A DNA stretch of 64,000 nt from Neocallimastix lanati (nom. inval.) (Eukaryota > Neocallimastigomycota > Neocallimastigomycetes > Neocallimastigales > Neocallimastigaceae), in contig JACVTC010000054.1 of the NCBI GenBank assembly GCA_016946835.1, positions 679,501-743,500 on the forward strand, in the 5' to 3' direction. Below, in pieces: positions 1 through 15,790 of this stretch. The position numbers were made by a program, and so were the translations under genes. Position 1 is the first letter of the stretch; each line of letters begins with the position of its first letter. A model generated the notes under the pieces. That model was not told the origin of the DNA. It was given only the letters and a program-made list of their open reading frames with translations, and made no database searches.

Positions 1-337
1 AAAAATATTATTATTATTATTATTATTATCTAAAAATATTATTATTATTATTATTATTATCTAAAAATATTATTATTATTATTATTATTATTATTATCTA
101 AAAATATTATTATTATTATTATTATTATCTAAAAATATTATTATTATTATTATTATTATCTAAAATATTATTATTATTATTATTATTATTATCTAAAAAT
201 ATTATTATTATTATTATTATTATTATCTAAAAATATTATTATTATTATTATTATTATTATCTAAAAATATTATTATTATTATTATTATTATTATTATCTA
301 AAATTATTATTATTATTATTATTATTATTAATACCTT
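1..337. repeat. ATT-rich minisatellite
   Basis: About ten head-to-tail units of roughly 31-37 bases. Each unit is a run of ATT triplets closed by ATCTAAAAAT (sometimes one A shorter). Unit length varies through the number of ATT triplets. The array is cut by the window start, so its full size is unknown. It has no coding potential. Confidence 0.9.
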
Positions 338-410
338 TTTTTTTATTATTACTATTATTATTAAAAAAAATATTTTTATGTTACAAATATTATTTAAAAA
401 ATTATTTTTA

Positions 411-602
411 TGTTACAAATATGAATATAAAGTACAGATTTAATAAAATAAAATAAAATAAATAGTAGAAATATGAATATAAAGTACAGATTTAATAAAA
501 TAAAATAAAATAAAATAAAATAAAAATAAAATAAAATAAAAATAAAATAAAATAAAATAAAATAAAATAAAATAAAAATAAAATAAAAATAAAAATAAAA
601 AT
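411..602. repeat. Two copies of the TAGTAGAA/AGTACAG minisatellite unit plus an AAAAT run
   Basis: Two units containing GAATATAAAGTACAGATTTA followed by AAAAT pentamers, separated by AAATAGTAGAAATAT. The second unit runs into about 110 bases of AAAAT/AAAAAT repeats. The same unit makes the large arrays near 30.3-31.6 kb, so it is a dispersed repeat family. Confidence 0.8.
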
Positions 603-2989
<2,387 letters not shown>

Positions 2990-3147
2990 ATTTAATTAAT
3001 ATAAAACCACGTTAATTACTAATTAAAATAAAATATTAATGTTTATATAATTTTTATTATTTTACTTTATTTAATTAATATAAAACCACGTTAATTACTA
3101 ATTAAAATAAAATATTAATGTTTATATAATTTTTTATTATTTTACTT
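2990..3147. repeat. Tandem duplication, 79-bp unit
   Basis: Two consecutive copies of a 79-bp segment containing ATAAAACCACGTTAATTACT at 3,001 and again at 3,080. They are identical except for one extra T in a T run. Near-identity points to a recent local duplication. Confidence 0.9.
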
Positions 3148-3339
3148 TATTTAATTAGATGTTAAGAGACTTTTATAATTTAATCATATTACTAGATTTA
3201 TTAGTTGTTAAATGACATTTAACATTTAACATATATATAATTTATAAAATTTTATTTTCTTAATTTCTATACAATTAAAGTAATATTTATTTCCTTATAA
3301 ATCCTATTTTTAAAAATCTATTTTTTTTTTCTTTTTTAT

Positions 3340-3815
3340 ATCCGGTTTGTATAGTCTTTGGTTTCAGCGCCCCCCCCCCCTCAAGGTAGTGGGAATATTG
3401 AGGTAGTCACACACTTCTATATAGGTAAAATTATCCCTACTGGATAATCTTACTGAGTATTCGACATTGGCGCTCTGAAATGCATATTATTGCTGAGAAT
3501 TTTTCAAATACCTTTTCTCGGAGTGCCTCTTCAGTTCTTAACTTTCCTTTGAAGTGAGGCAAATATAATCTAATCCAGGAAAATTCGTACCAGCTTCCTT
3601 GGCAAATGCATACATAAACGTCAGAAATATTACGATTTAGTAGAACATATCTACATCACAAGAAAAATATATATCTACATGGCACATGAAATCATGTACC
3701 CAAATGCTAGTAATTCCCTCAAAAATATAATAAATTACAATTCTAGCACTCTCAGGCCCACAGTTAGTTCAATATCTTTTCTAGTAATAATATGGGAGAG
3801 TTGCATTTCCCCAAG
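3340..3815. other. Composition island of unknown origin with an 11-C tract
   Basis: This segment has far more G and C than its surroundings, including eleven C in a row at 3,370-3,380. Minus-strand translation gives short protein-like stretches (for example NFPGLDYICLTSK) broken by stops, so it could be a decayed coding element. I do not recognise a family. Its right edge meets the fold-back repeat at 3,816. Confidence 0.45.
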
Positions 3816-4047
3816 TTGCATTTCGCAAAGTGGTGTATTGCTATAAATAAATGAATAAATAAATAAATAAATAAAAATTAAAAAAATATGTTTTTTAAAA
3901 CTTTTGTTATAATATTTAATTAATAATCAATAATATTTTGATAATATTTTATTTATTTATTTATTCAATAATTTACAATTTGGCGAAATACAACATTTTT
4001 TTAATACACCACATGCTTTCAAAAAATTTGGCGAAATGCACCACTTT
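3816..4047. repeat. Fold-back (MITE-like) repeat
   Basis: Left-arm sequence GTTGCATTTCGCAAAGTGGT recurs as a broken inverted copy on the right (AATACACCAC near 4,003 and GCGAAATGCACCAC near 4,034). Inside the arms, AAATAAATGAATAAATAAAT (about 3,846) pairs with ATTTATTTATTTATTCAATA (about 3,950). A related right-arm motif, TTGGCGAAATGAACCAC, occurs at about 31,768. A non-autonomous hairpin element is the simplest reading, but no target duplication was identified. Confidence 0.5.
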
Positions 4048-4059
4048 CATATTATTAGT

Positions 4060-4215
4060 GGAAAATACTTACCTGTAACCCTAACCACCATATTCTGTAA
4101 AAACCTCTTGTGAGGAAAACCTGGAAAATGGTCATAGAGTGGAATTGAACTAGGAGCCTTATGTATTCTAGCACACAGACTAACAACCAAAATTGAACCT
4201 GGTTCGATTTCAAAA
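4060..4215 (-). mobile_element. tRNA-derived SINE relic
   Basis: Read on the minus strand this resembles the internal promoter of a tRNA: a D-arm-like TGGTTGTTAGTCTGTGTGC (4,189-4,171), then CATAAGG, then a B-box-like GTTCAATTCC (4,150-4,141). No acceptor stem closes, so it is not a functional tRNA gene. A diverged second copy with the same spacing lies near 12.5 kb, which supports a dispersed Pol III-type short retroelement. Confidence 0.45.
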
Positions 4216-4750
4216 ATTTAGTTTTTTCTCAAATTGGTTTACATTTTATCAATTATATTTTTATTTTTATTTTTATTTTTTTTTTTTTATTTTTTTTTTT
4301 TTTTTAATCTAATTTTAAATATTTAAAGATAACTTTCTCTTCGTCAATTTTTTATATCTTGAATTAATATTCATATGATTAATTTTACATATTTTTATGT
4401 TTCTTTATTTTAAATGATTAAGAATCACTTATTTATTTATCTTGAAAATTTTAAATAAGAAAATTTCTTAGTTAATAATTATTTGAAAGTTTCAAATGTA
4501 CCTAATTCAGTTATTTTATTTCTAATGATACTTAAGAATTTCAGGACTTTTAATATAGGGCTATATAAAGGTTTCTTAATTTATTACATATTAAGATTAA
4601 GGTATATTAATGAGTAGTCAATCTTCAACTACTTCGACAATTAATAAAAAAATATTATCGATAGTAATATATTTATATTGATATAACATTTAATTTTTTA
4701 AATATAGATTTGATATTTGTTATAACATAAAGCATATTTTAATGTAAAAG

Positions 4751-4809
<59 letters not shown>

Positions 4810-5742
4810 ATGATGGAATAAATAAATAAATGATTGAATAAATAAATATTAAATATAATATGATATTAATACATAAATTAATAAAAATCATGTTATAATC
4901 ATATTATATTTTATTAATAAATATAATAAGTATTATGGCTTTTATTATGTACTACTTTAGATATTATTATAATGCCTCCAACTTATTTTTTCTCTTTCAT
5001 CATTTTATATAAATTTTTTATTTAAAAATAATAAATTATTAGATAAAATAAATATACATTAATTATAATAATGTATTAGTGGCTAAATATAAATATTTCA
5101 TGATTGGGTTAATAATGTATAATAAATATTTAATGTATTATACGTATTTAAAATATTAATTTTTGTACATATAAGACACGTTTAAATAAACATAATAAAG
5201 ATATATATTATTTTTATTGATATATAATATGATATGCTCGATTTATAATTTAATAACAAGTATATTTTTTATATTATATAATATATTAAAGTATTCATAT
5301 ATAATGTATATATAAAACAATTTTGAGATTATATTTAATTTATTATATAATAATCATTTAATTTTAATAATATATTTAAATAAAATTTTTTTATTTAATT
5401 TTTTTTTTAAAAAAACAATTATTTATTTTATATTAAAAATAAATAAATCATTAGTAATAACATAACGAGAAGTTAAAAAAAAAAAAAAAAACAAGGTTAA
5501 AATAATAAAGTAATTATAACATATTAATTTTTAAAACATATATTGAAAATTGATTTTATTACATCCTTAAATTTATAAAAATAATAACATTATTTATTAT
5601 TTATTATTATTATTTTTTATTTAAATATAAATATATTTAATATAAACAACTATATCGAATATATTTTATTAGAATTTCAATAAATAAACAAATAAATTAG
5701 TTTTACTTTTTTTTTAATTAATAAGTATAAACAAATATAAAA
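4216..5742. other. Gene-free AT-rich region upstream of the septin gene
   Basis: Contains an AAAT tetranucleotide run at about 4,750-4,810 and long A or T tracts, with no coding signal. The last few hundred bases must hold the septin promoter and 5' UTR, but I can identify no TATA box or binding site against this A/T background. Confidence 0.6.
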
Positions 5743-8430
5743 ATGGATTCAACTCCACAAAGTCCAGCTCCTGTTCAACAAAATCCAGAAAATAAGAAAG
5801 TGAATATCATTAAATAAAATAATATTAATGTTTATTAAATAATACATTCCGAAAAAAAAAAAAAAACTATAGAAAATTTAGCTATGAAATCATAATATTG
5901 ATTTATCAATTTAAATAAATGATAAATATTTACTTTTAATTTTTATAGATGAAAAAAATTTCATTTAATTATTTCTTTAATGTGAAGAAATTTAAAGAAA
6001 TAATTTATAAATATATATTTATATATATATAAATAGAATGAAATAAATATTTATAATATATATATATAAATTTATTTATTTATTTATTTATTTTTTTTAA
6101 TTTGTTTATAAAGTAAATAAACATAATTAACTTTATTATTATTAAATTCAATTATTAAACTATATTTTAATAATAATTTTTTCAAAGATTGCTTTAACAG
6201 GATATGTCGGTTTTGATACTATCACTAAGCAAATTGAAAAGAAATTTATGAAAAGAGGTTTTACTTTAAATCTTATGGTTGTTGGTTAGTATTTCAGGAA
6301 ATTGTTTATATAAAAGCAATAAATAAGAATTATTTACAAGTAATCAAAAAATATACAAAAAATGAAAGATTTTGATAATATCATAATTTAAAAATACAAA
6401 AAAATAATTTTCCCAAATAATGCAACAAAAGTTAAATTGGAATTAGAATATAAACGATATAGGGAATATAAAATGCCATTTATAATACATAAAATTAGTA
6501 GCTTTAATTACAATAAAAACTTAATAATTAATTTTGAAATAATTTATTTACTATATATTTAAATTAAAATATATATAAAATGTAAAAGTAAAAATTTAGT
6601 ATTGATATTATTATTTATAGAATAATTAATATCGAAATTGTAATTTATTAATAATTATATTGTTTTAATTAATCCGAGAAACTAGAATATCAAAAACGTT
6701 TTTAATATATAAAATAATAATAAGTTTTGTTTCAATTATTTATTAGATAGTATATATATATTTTTTTTTTAAAAAAAAGCAAAAAACAAACAAACAAACA
6801 AACAAAAGTATAATATATATAATACTAAATTGTTAATCATAAAAGAATATTATTATAGAATTATGAAATATCAAGAAAATAATACAAATATTGATGTAAT
6901 AATTAACAAAATGAAATTTTTAATTAAATATATAATTAATATATATAATTAATAGGTCAATCTGGTTTAGGTAAATCTACTATGATTAATACTCTTTTCG
7001 CTGCTCATCTTTTAGATAATAAAGCAACTCAAAAAGCTAGTGATCCAATTCGTCAAACTACTGAAATTAATACTATTACACATGGTAATAATAATTAAAT
7101 ATATATATATTTTTATACCTTATTTTTTTTGTTTATATTTAAATTCATTAAATAAAATATTAATATTTTTTAAATGATTAAATATTTGCTTAATTATTAT
7201 GTATATATAGTTCTTGAAGAAAATGGTGTAAGACTTAGATTAAGTATAACTGATACTCCAGGTTTCGGTGACCAAATTAATAACGAAAACTGGTAATTAT
7301 TTAAATATTAATTATAATGTTTATTTATTAATCAAAATTTTGTTGTAATTGTTATTAATAATAATAATATATATATATTTTAATTAGTTGGGATTCTATT
7401 ATTAAGTATATTAAGGATCAATATGCTACTTATCTTCGTAAGGAATTAACTCCAAATAGAGAAAGAAGAATTGCTGATACTAGAATTCATGCTGTATTAT
7501 ATTTCATTGCTCCAACTGGTCATTCGTATGCATTATAATAAATTTTTTAATTTTATTATTTATAGTTACTAATAGAGTGATTGTAATATATATATATATA
7601 TATATAAATTATTATAAATATTATATAATTAAATAAAATTTTAGTCTTAAGCCAATTGATATTATTGTTCTTAAGAAGCTTTCTGATATTTGTAATGTTA
7701 TTCCAGTTATTGCTAAAGCTGATTCTCTAACCTTAGAAGAACGTGTAGCTTTCAAGAAGAGAATTAAGGAAGAACTTGCATTCCACAATATTGAACTTTA
7801 TCCATATGATGATGTTGATACTGAAGATTACAGTGTTACTGAAGCTGACAGAGCTGAAAAGGCTTTAAACCAAGAAATGAGAGTATGGGATAATAAATGA
7901 ATAAATAAAAAAAATAAATATATATAGTATTTTATAACCTTAATATGTTATTTTATTTTTATTATTATTTTTCATAATTATTTTAAAATTATTATAATAT
8001 AAATATTATTTATTTATATTAATTTTTAATTACTATTATTGGTAAAATTTAAAAGGATTTAATTCCATTTGCTGTTGTTGGTTCTGAAAGAAATGTTGTT
8101 GTTGACGGTAAGGCCGTTCGTGGTCGTAAGACTCGTTGGGGTTTAATTAACAGTAAGTAATCTTTTTTTTTTTTTTATATATATAATAATATATACATAG
8201 ATATATATAATTTAATAGATATATTAATGATTAAAATTATAATAAATTTATTTGTACCTCAAAATATAGTTGAAGATGAAAACCATTGTGAATTCTCACA
8301 ACTTAGAAACTTCTTAACTAGAACTCATCTTCAAGATTTAATTGAAACTACTGGTATTGTTCATTATGAAAACTTCAGAACTAAGCAATTAGTTGCCTTA
8401 AAGGAATCTACAATGAGCCACTCAAGATAA
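5743..8430 (+). CDS. CDC10: Septin, CDC10-type (8 exons)
   Basis: Septins are GTP-binding proteins that form filaments at the cell cortex and division sites. I assembled exons 5,743-5,799, 6,188-6,284, 6,956-7,084, 7,211-7,292, 7,388-7,525, 7,645-7,882, 8,056-8,152 and 8,270-8,430. Every intron has GT-AG ends, and the sum is 999 bases: 332 codons plus TAA. The predicted protein has the septin N-terminal [13 protein letters not shown], a P-loop GQSGLGKS (about 52-59), switch DTPGFGD (109-115), the septin G4 motif AKAD (191-194), and a septin-unique element with GRKTRWG and [11 protein letters not shown]. The end is short and lacks a coiled coil, as in Cdc10 rather than Cdc3, Cdc11 or Cdc12. 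The first intron begins GTGAAT, less standard than the others, so exon 1 is the least certain part. Confidence 0.93.
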
Positions 8431-8536
8431 ATGGATCTTAATATTTTAATCAATGATTTATACATAAATTTTTAATTTATTAGATTTTTTTTAATTATAT
8501 ATATTTAATATATAAACATTTTTATTATTTATTTTA

Positions 8537-8571
<35 letters not shown>

Positions 8572-9076
8572 CATTAAAAAAAATATTTAAAGGAAATAGA
8601 ATATAAACTAAACTTAACAACAATAATAAAAAAATATATATATAAATAATAATAATAAAAATAATAAAAATAAAAATAAAAAATAAAAAATATTAGAACA
8701 ACAAACATTAGAAAATAAATTAAATTAAGAAAAAATTTAGATTCAGAATAATAAATAATATTAAAAACAAAAGAAAAAAACAAAATATTCATAAATTATA
8801 TAAACTAAAAAAGCAAAAGAAAGATTAGAAAAAAATAAACAAAAAAAAAAAAAAAAAAAAAAAAAAATAAACAAAAAAAAAAAAAAGTAATAAATAATAA
8901 TTTGTTATATAAGAAATATAATATTTTTTTTTTTTTTTTTAAAAAGAAAGAGTAATAGTAAAAAATTTTTTTATTATTATTCTTTTTCAATAACTTAACA
9001 TAAAAAATAAAATAAAATAAAAATAACCAATCTACAAAAAAAAAAAAAAAAAAAAAAAAATAATTAAATATTAAAA
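8431..9076. other. Septin 3' flank with long homopolymers
   Basis: A T run of about 33 bases at 8,540-8,571 and A runs near 8,838-8,886 and 9,038-9,060 dominate. No gene is visible; apparent minus-strand frames here encode only F/Y/I low complexity. The septin polyadenylation site must lie early in this stretch but has no distinctive signal. Confidence 0.6.
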
Positions 9077-9114
<38 letters not shown>

Positions 9115-9131
9115 ATAATAATAATAATAAT
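9077..9131. repeat. Compound ACT/AAT trinucleotide microsatellite
   Basis: About twelve ACT triplets switch directly to about seven AAT triplets. It is non-coding, and the C-containing half stands out in this A/T background. Confidence 0.85.
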
Positions 9132-9584
9132 AAAGACATTAATAAAAAGTAAAATAGAGATTTATATATTATTTTCATTTCATATAATATATTAAAATTA
9201 AAACTTTAAATAAAAAATAAAGAAGTAAATAAATATATCAAAAATAGAATTAATTCTATAAGATTACCATAACGATATTAATAATTAAAAAAAAAAGGAA
9301 AAATATTTTTTTTTTTATTTTTTTTAAATAATAAAAAGTAATAGGAGTCATACTTTTTTTTAAAGATGTACAATATAATATTGATAAATATTGTTATTAT
9401 AATATATATTATTATTATTATTATTGATATTGATAATAATATTAAGGTGTTGTGAAAGTTCTTTTTGAATTATTAATTCTCTTTTGTGGTTATATAATAT
9501 ATATGATATTTTAAAAATCAAAAAGATTATTATAATTATTTTTAAAAGGTATTATTTTTAATATTTATTATATATTATTATATA

Positions 9585-9881
9585 TTATTTATTTATTTAT
9601 TTTTTTATTTTTAAAGAACAATTCCATTAATATTAATTAATTAATTAAATAAAAACAATTTACAAATAACAATAAATAAAGAGAATTGAAGGAATTTATT
9701 ATTATCATTATTTTTAAATAAATATTTATATAATTATTTATTTATTTATTTTTTTATTTTTAAAGAACAATTCCATTAATATTAATTAATTAATTAAATA
9801 AAAACAATTTACAAATAACAATAAATAAAGAGAATTGAAGGAATTTATTATTATCATTATTTTTAAATAAATATTTATATA
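9585..9881. repeat. Tandem duplication, 149-bp unit
   Basis: Two adjacent copies, apparently identical over the whole unit, containing TTTTTAAAGAACAATTCCAT and AGAGAATTGAAGGAATTTAT. The repeat offset is 149 bases (for example 9,585 versus 9,734). Its identity suggests a very recent event or an assembly duplication. Confidence 0.9.
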
Positions 9882-10362
9882 AAAATACAAAAATTTTATT
9901 TATAGTTAATATTTATCCTATTTTAAGTAAAGATAAAATTTATATAAATATTGAAATAAAGAATAAATATTATAATTATATATATAAAGATAGTTAACAT
10001 GATATAAATTATGTTAATTTTATATACTTATATGATTGTACTTTTTAATGATATATTTATTAATAAAAAAAAAAAAAAAAAAAAAAAGGGAGAAAAAAAT
10101 ATTTGAACTAATGAGGTGATATTTCATTATTATTAGTATTTAGTAATTCTACTAATACTCATTTTCATACCAATCCCAATATCAATTCAAATATCATTCT
10201 ATTACTAATACTAGTACTGTTTTAACTATGTATTAATTTCAAAAAATCTATTGTTATTATTAAGTTCTATTTTATCTTTATTTATTATTATTTTTTTTAT
10301 ATATACTATATAAAATAGCGAATAAGAAGTTGGTTTTGAAAGAAAATTTTATATTTATTTAA

Positions 10363-10406
10363 TTATTATAGAACATAATTTATCGGAAAATTATGTTCTA
10401 TAATAA
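10363..10406. other. Perfect 19-bp hairpin with 6-nt loop
   Basis: Left arm TTATTATAGAACATAATTT (10,363-10,381), loop ATCGGA, right arm 10,388-10,406 as an exact reverse complement. No gene is adjacent (septin stop 1.9 kb away, next start 5.4 kb away). It could be a small hairpin element or an RNA structure; function unknown. Confidence 0.6.
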
Positions 10407-12429
<2,023 letters not shown>

Positions 12430-12625
12430 CGGAAAATTAACACATGGCCTGAGTAGAGTCTGAGACAATATGTAAATCATACTTATCATGGCGAGTGAAC
12501 TTCCATCTTCATCTATAGGGAAAAACTAGGGTAGGGAGAAAATACTCCATCTAAATTAAGAAGGCATATATAGAGTCGATCCAGAAACCTTATGTACTAA
12601 TTACTAGGATAAAAACTGGAAATAC
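12430..12625 (-). mobile_element. tRNA-derived SINE relic, second copy
   Basis: On the minus strand CCAGTTTTTATCCTAGTAA (12,619-12,601) is followed by TTAGTACATAAGG and a B-box-like GGATCGACTC (12,582-12,573). This matches the order and spacing of the relic near 4.1 kb, including the shared ATACATAAGG/GTACATAAGG core. Downstream sequence to about 12,430 has even base composition and is probably the element body. Confidence 0.42.
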
Positions 12626-13332
12626 ATTAATGATGATACATTTATTTAATAACTATAAATGTTAATTAATATTTGGTTATTAATTATTAAATATCATTGA
12701 AATTTTGCTTAAAATTTCATAAAATGGATCGTCCGCAATCGAATAAATTTTTTATAATATATTTAAAATTTTATCATTTCAAAAATTTTCCAAAAATGTA
12801 CATAATTATACAATAATTATATCATATAAACTTTAAATATATTATATATTAATTTTAAATTAATTGATTTTGACCATATCATAAATTATCAGCTAAATGA
12901 GAATAAATATATAAAAAAAAGGAAAAAAATATGACAAAGAAATTTATTTATTTTTCTAAAAATGGTAATTTTTTTTTTTTTTTACTAAAGATACAAAATA
13001 ATACATTTGCAAATGTGAAAAAATATCTATATACTTACAATATTTCTAGTGTGTATATTTATTTGTTTCAATTATTTACAAAGATAAATAAATGAATAAA
13101 TGAATAAACAAATAAATAAATAAAAATTTTAGAAAATTAGAATTATCATTGTAATTGATAATTAATATTATAAAATATTATGTATTTATTTACAGATTTA
13201 TATATATGAACATATTTATAAAAGGTATATTTATAAATAATTTTATAAAGACATAAACTTTAAGAAAAAACTATAAATGATTTTGAAATAAAATATATAA
13301 TGTGATGTATACCATATATTTTTTTTATTTTA

Positions 13333-13366
<34 letters not shown>

Positions 13367-15790
13367 TTTTATTTTTTATTTTTTTATTTTTTTTTTTACA
13401 TATTTAGATGTAAAAAGCACATTTAAATTTTTTTTCCTTTTTTATTTTAAATTTTGTTAATATAAAAAAGGTTAAAATGCAATATTATATCTTATTGTAA
13501 GTTTATCAATTCAATATATATTATATATATGTATTTTGATAGTACATATTTTTATTTAACAAATTTTTTTGATTAAAATAAAGAATATCTAATAAAATAT
13601 CTTTTATTACGATTGTTTTTATTATTTTTTTTTTAATTTTAATAAAAATTATCAAATTAAATCTCTTTTATTAAAAGTCCTTTTATCATTTTCTTTCAAT
13701 TTAAAATTATCTAATCGGATATCTTTTAAAACATATTTTTATTATTTAATGGAGTGCCTATTTATAAAATTTAATAATTTTCTGTTTTTTTTTTTTTTTT
13801 TTTTTTTTAAAATTTAATTAATTTTAATTTTGATATAAAATTTTATTATATAATAAATTTATATTTTTTATTTTTTATTTTTATTTTTTTTTCAATTAAT
13901 GTATGGCTTAATTTAATAAAATCTAATTAATTATATAGTTTTATTAATTATTTTTAATTAATTAAAACTAATAACAAATATTATATAATAATGAAATATT
14001 AATTGTTAATAATTAATAATTAATTTGATTAATATTTAAAGTTTTAAAAAATTATTAATTCATATATTTTTTAAAACGTAGTACAAAAAAATTTATATAC
14101 TATTAACTTTACATATATTATGCTAATTAATGCGGAATAAATATGGTTATATAAGATTGTTGAAAATATATATAGTTAAATTAAAATTTCTCAAAAGACT
14201 TATTTAATACATAAAATATAACAATTTGTTAAATTTTATATATTATATGAAATTTATATATTATTAATATAAATCAACTTTATAAAATAAAATATACAGC
14301 ATTATATTATATTAGAAGAGTCTTCTTAATTTTATTATATATTTTATATATAATTATTTATTATACACGTAATATATTAATTAAAAATATAATTTTAAGA
14401 AAATAATATATTAAAAAAAATTATAAAGACCGAGGACAGAAAAAATAAGAATAGAAAAAAAAAATTTTTTTTGTTGTTTTTATTTTTTTTAAAAATAACA
14501 TCATTTTTTTAAATTAAAATTTGAAATTTTGAACCTATAAATAAAAAAGGTTTTCAATTCTTTTTGTTTTTGTTTATTTTCTATTAAATAAATAATTATT
14601 ATAGAGAAAAAACAAACAAACAAACAAACGAACAAAAAAAAAAAAAAAAAAAGAAAAAGAAAACAAAGTAACAAATAAAAAAAATAAATGAAATTATTAA
14701 AGTAAAAAAAATGAAATAAATAAAATATTATGTAATATTTACATAATAATTATAGAATAAGCACAATTTTTTTTTTTTTTTTAAAAAAAAAAGAAAAAAA
14801 TAGGAATAAAAAATAATTGTAATAAATAAAAGAGAATCAAAATATATATTAATGTTTTAATTGTTTTAATTTTCTTATTTATAATTATTTTAATTGTAAG
14901 ATAGAAATATAATTATTAAAAACTCAGGCTTTATATAAAATTTTCTTTCAATTTAAATTTCCAATATTATTTTAACTAAAAATATAATTATATTATATTA
15001 ATATTTTATAAAAGCCTTCATTGTATATACTATTTTATTTGTATTAATCATATATGTAAAATTTGAAATAATTTTTTAATAAAAATATTATGATAAAATA
15101 TTAAATAGTAGAAAAAAAACAAAAAAAAAAAAAAAAAAAAAAAGATAATTATTATTTATAAATTTTTAATAGTAATAATTTTAAATAAAAATATATTATT
15201 ATTATTTTTGTTAAAAAATTTTTAAAATATTACATAATATTTATTTATATCTAGAAATAAATTAAATTAAAAAAGGTAAAATGAAAAATTATATATATTT
15301 AAATTAGAATTATTAGTTTTGTAAATTTTAAAATAATAATATAAAGAAAAATACATATATAATAAATATATAAAGTAAAGATACTAATAAATAAATATAT
15401 ATTCTTTTAATAATATTTTTTTAAATTACTTATAATGTATTTATTTATCATGCTTAACTAAAAATTATATCTTTCAATTTATTATGGAAAAATTTTTATA
15501 GTTAAAATAAATTAATATTATTATATAAAAAATAAAAAACAATAGTCAAAAATTAAAAGTATTAACAAATATTAAAAAAAAAAAATTAATTAGCTAACAA
15601 AAACAAACAAACAAACAAACAAGATAAATCAATAAATAGATATATTTACTGAATTAAAAATAATAAAATTAATATTAAAAAAAAAAAAAAAACAATTCAA
15701 TAATTAAAAAAATTTATATGATATAAAAACAATTTTATTTTAACAAATCAATCAATATATATTTATAATATTAATTTAAGTTTTATTAAG
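12626..15790. other. Gene-free AT-rich region upstream of the glycogenin-like gene
   Basis: Long poly-T and poly-A tracts (for example 13,784-13,808 and 15,121-15,143), ATT runs near 13,336-13,366, and AAAC repeats at 14,613-14,632 and 15,598-15,620. No coding segment is seen. The promoter of the gene at 15,791 lies at the right end, but no core element can be told from background. Confidence 0.6.

Noticed and set aside
4074-4090. Telomere-like TAACCCTAACC
   Set aside because: About two units only, inside a SINE-like relic; not a telomeric array.
4141-4190. Functional tRNA gene
   Set aside because: B-box-like and D-arm-like sequence are present, but no acceptor stem pairs and the anticodon arm is not credible.
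8574-8990. Two minus-strand open frames of 72 and 61 codons after the septin gene
   Set aside because: Phe/Tyr/Ile/Leu low complexity produced by A and T runs; no family features.
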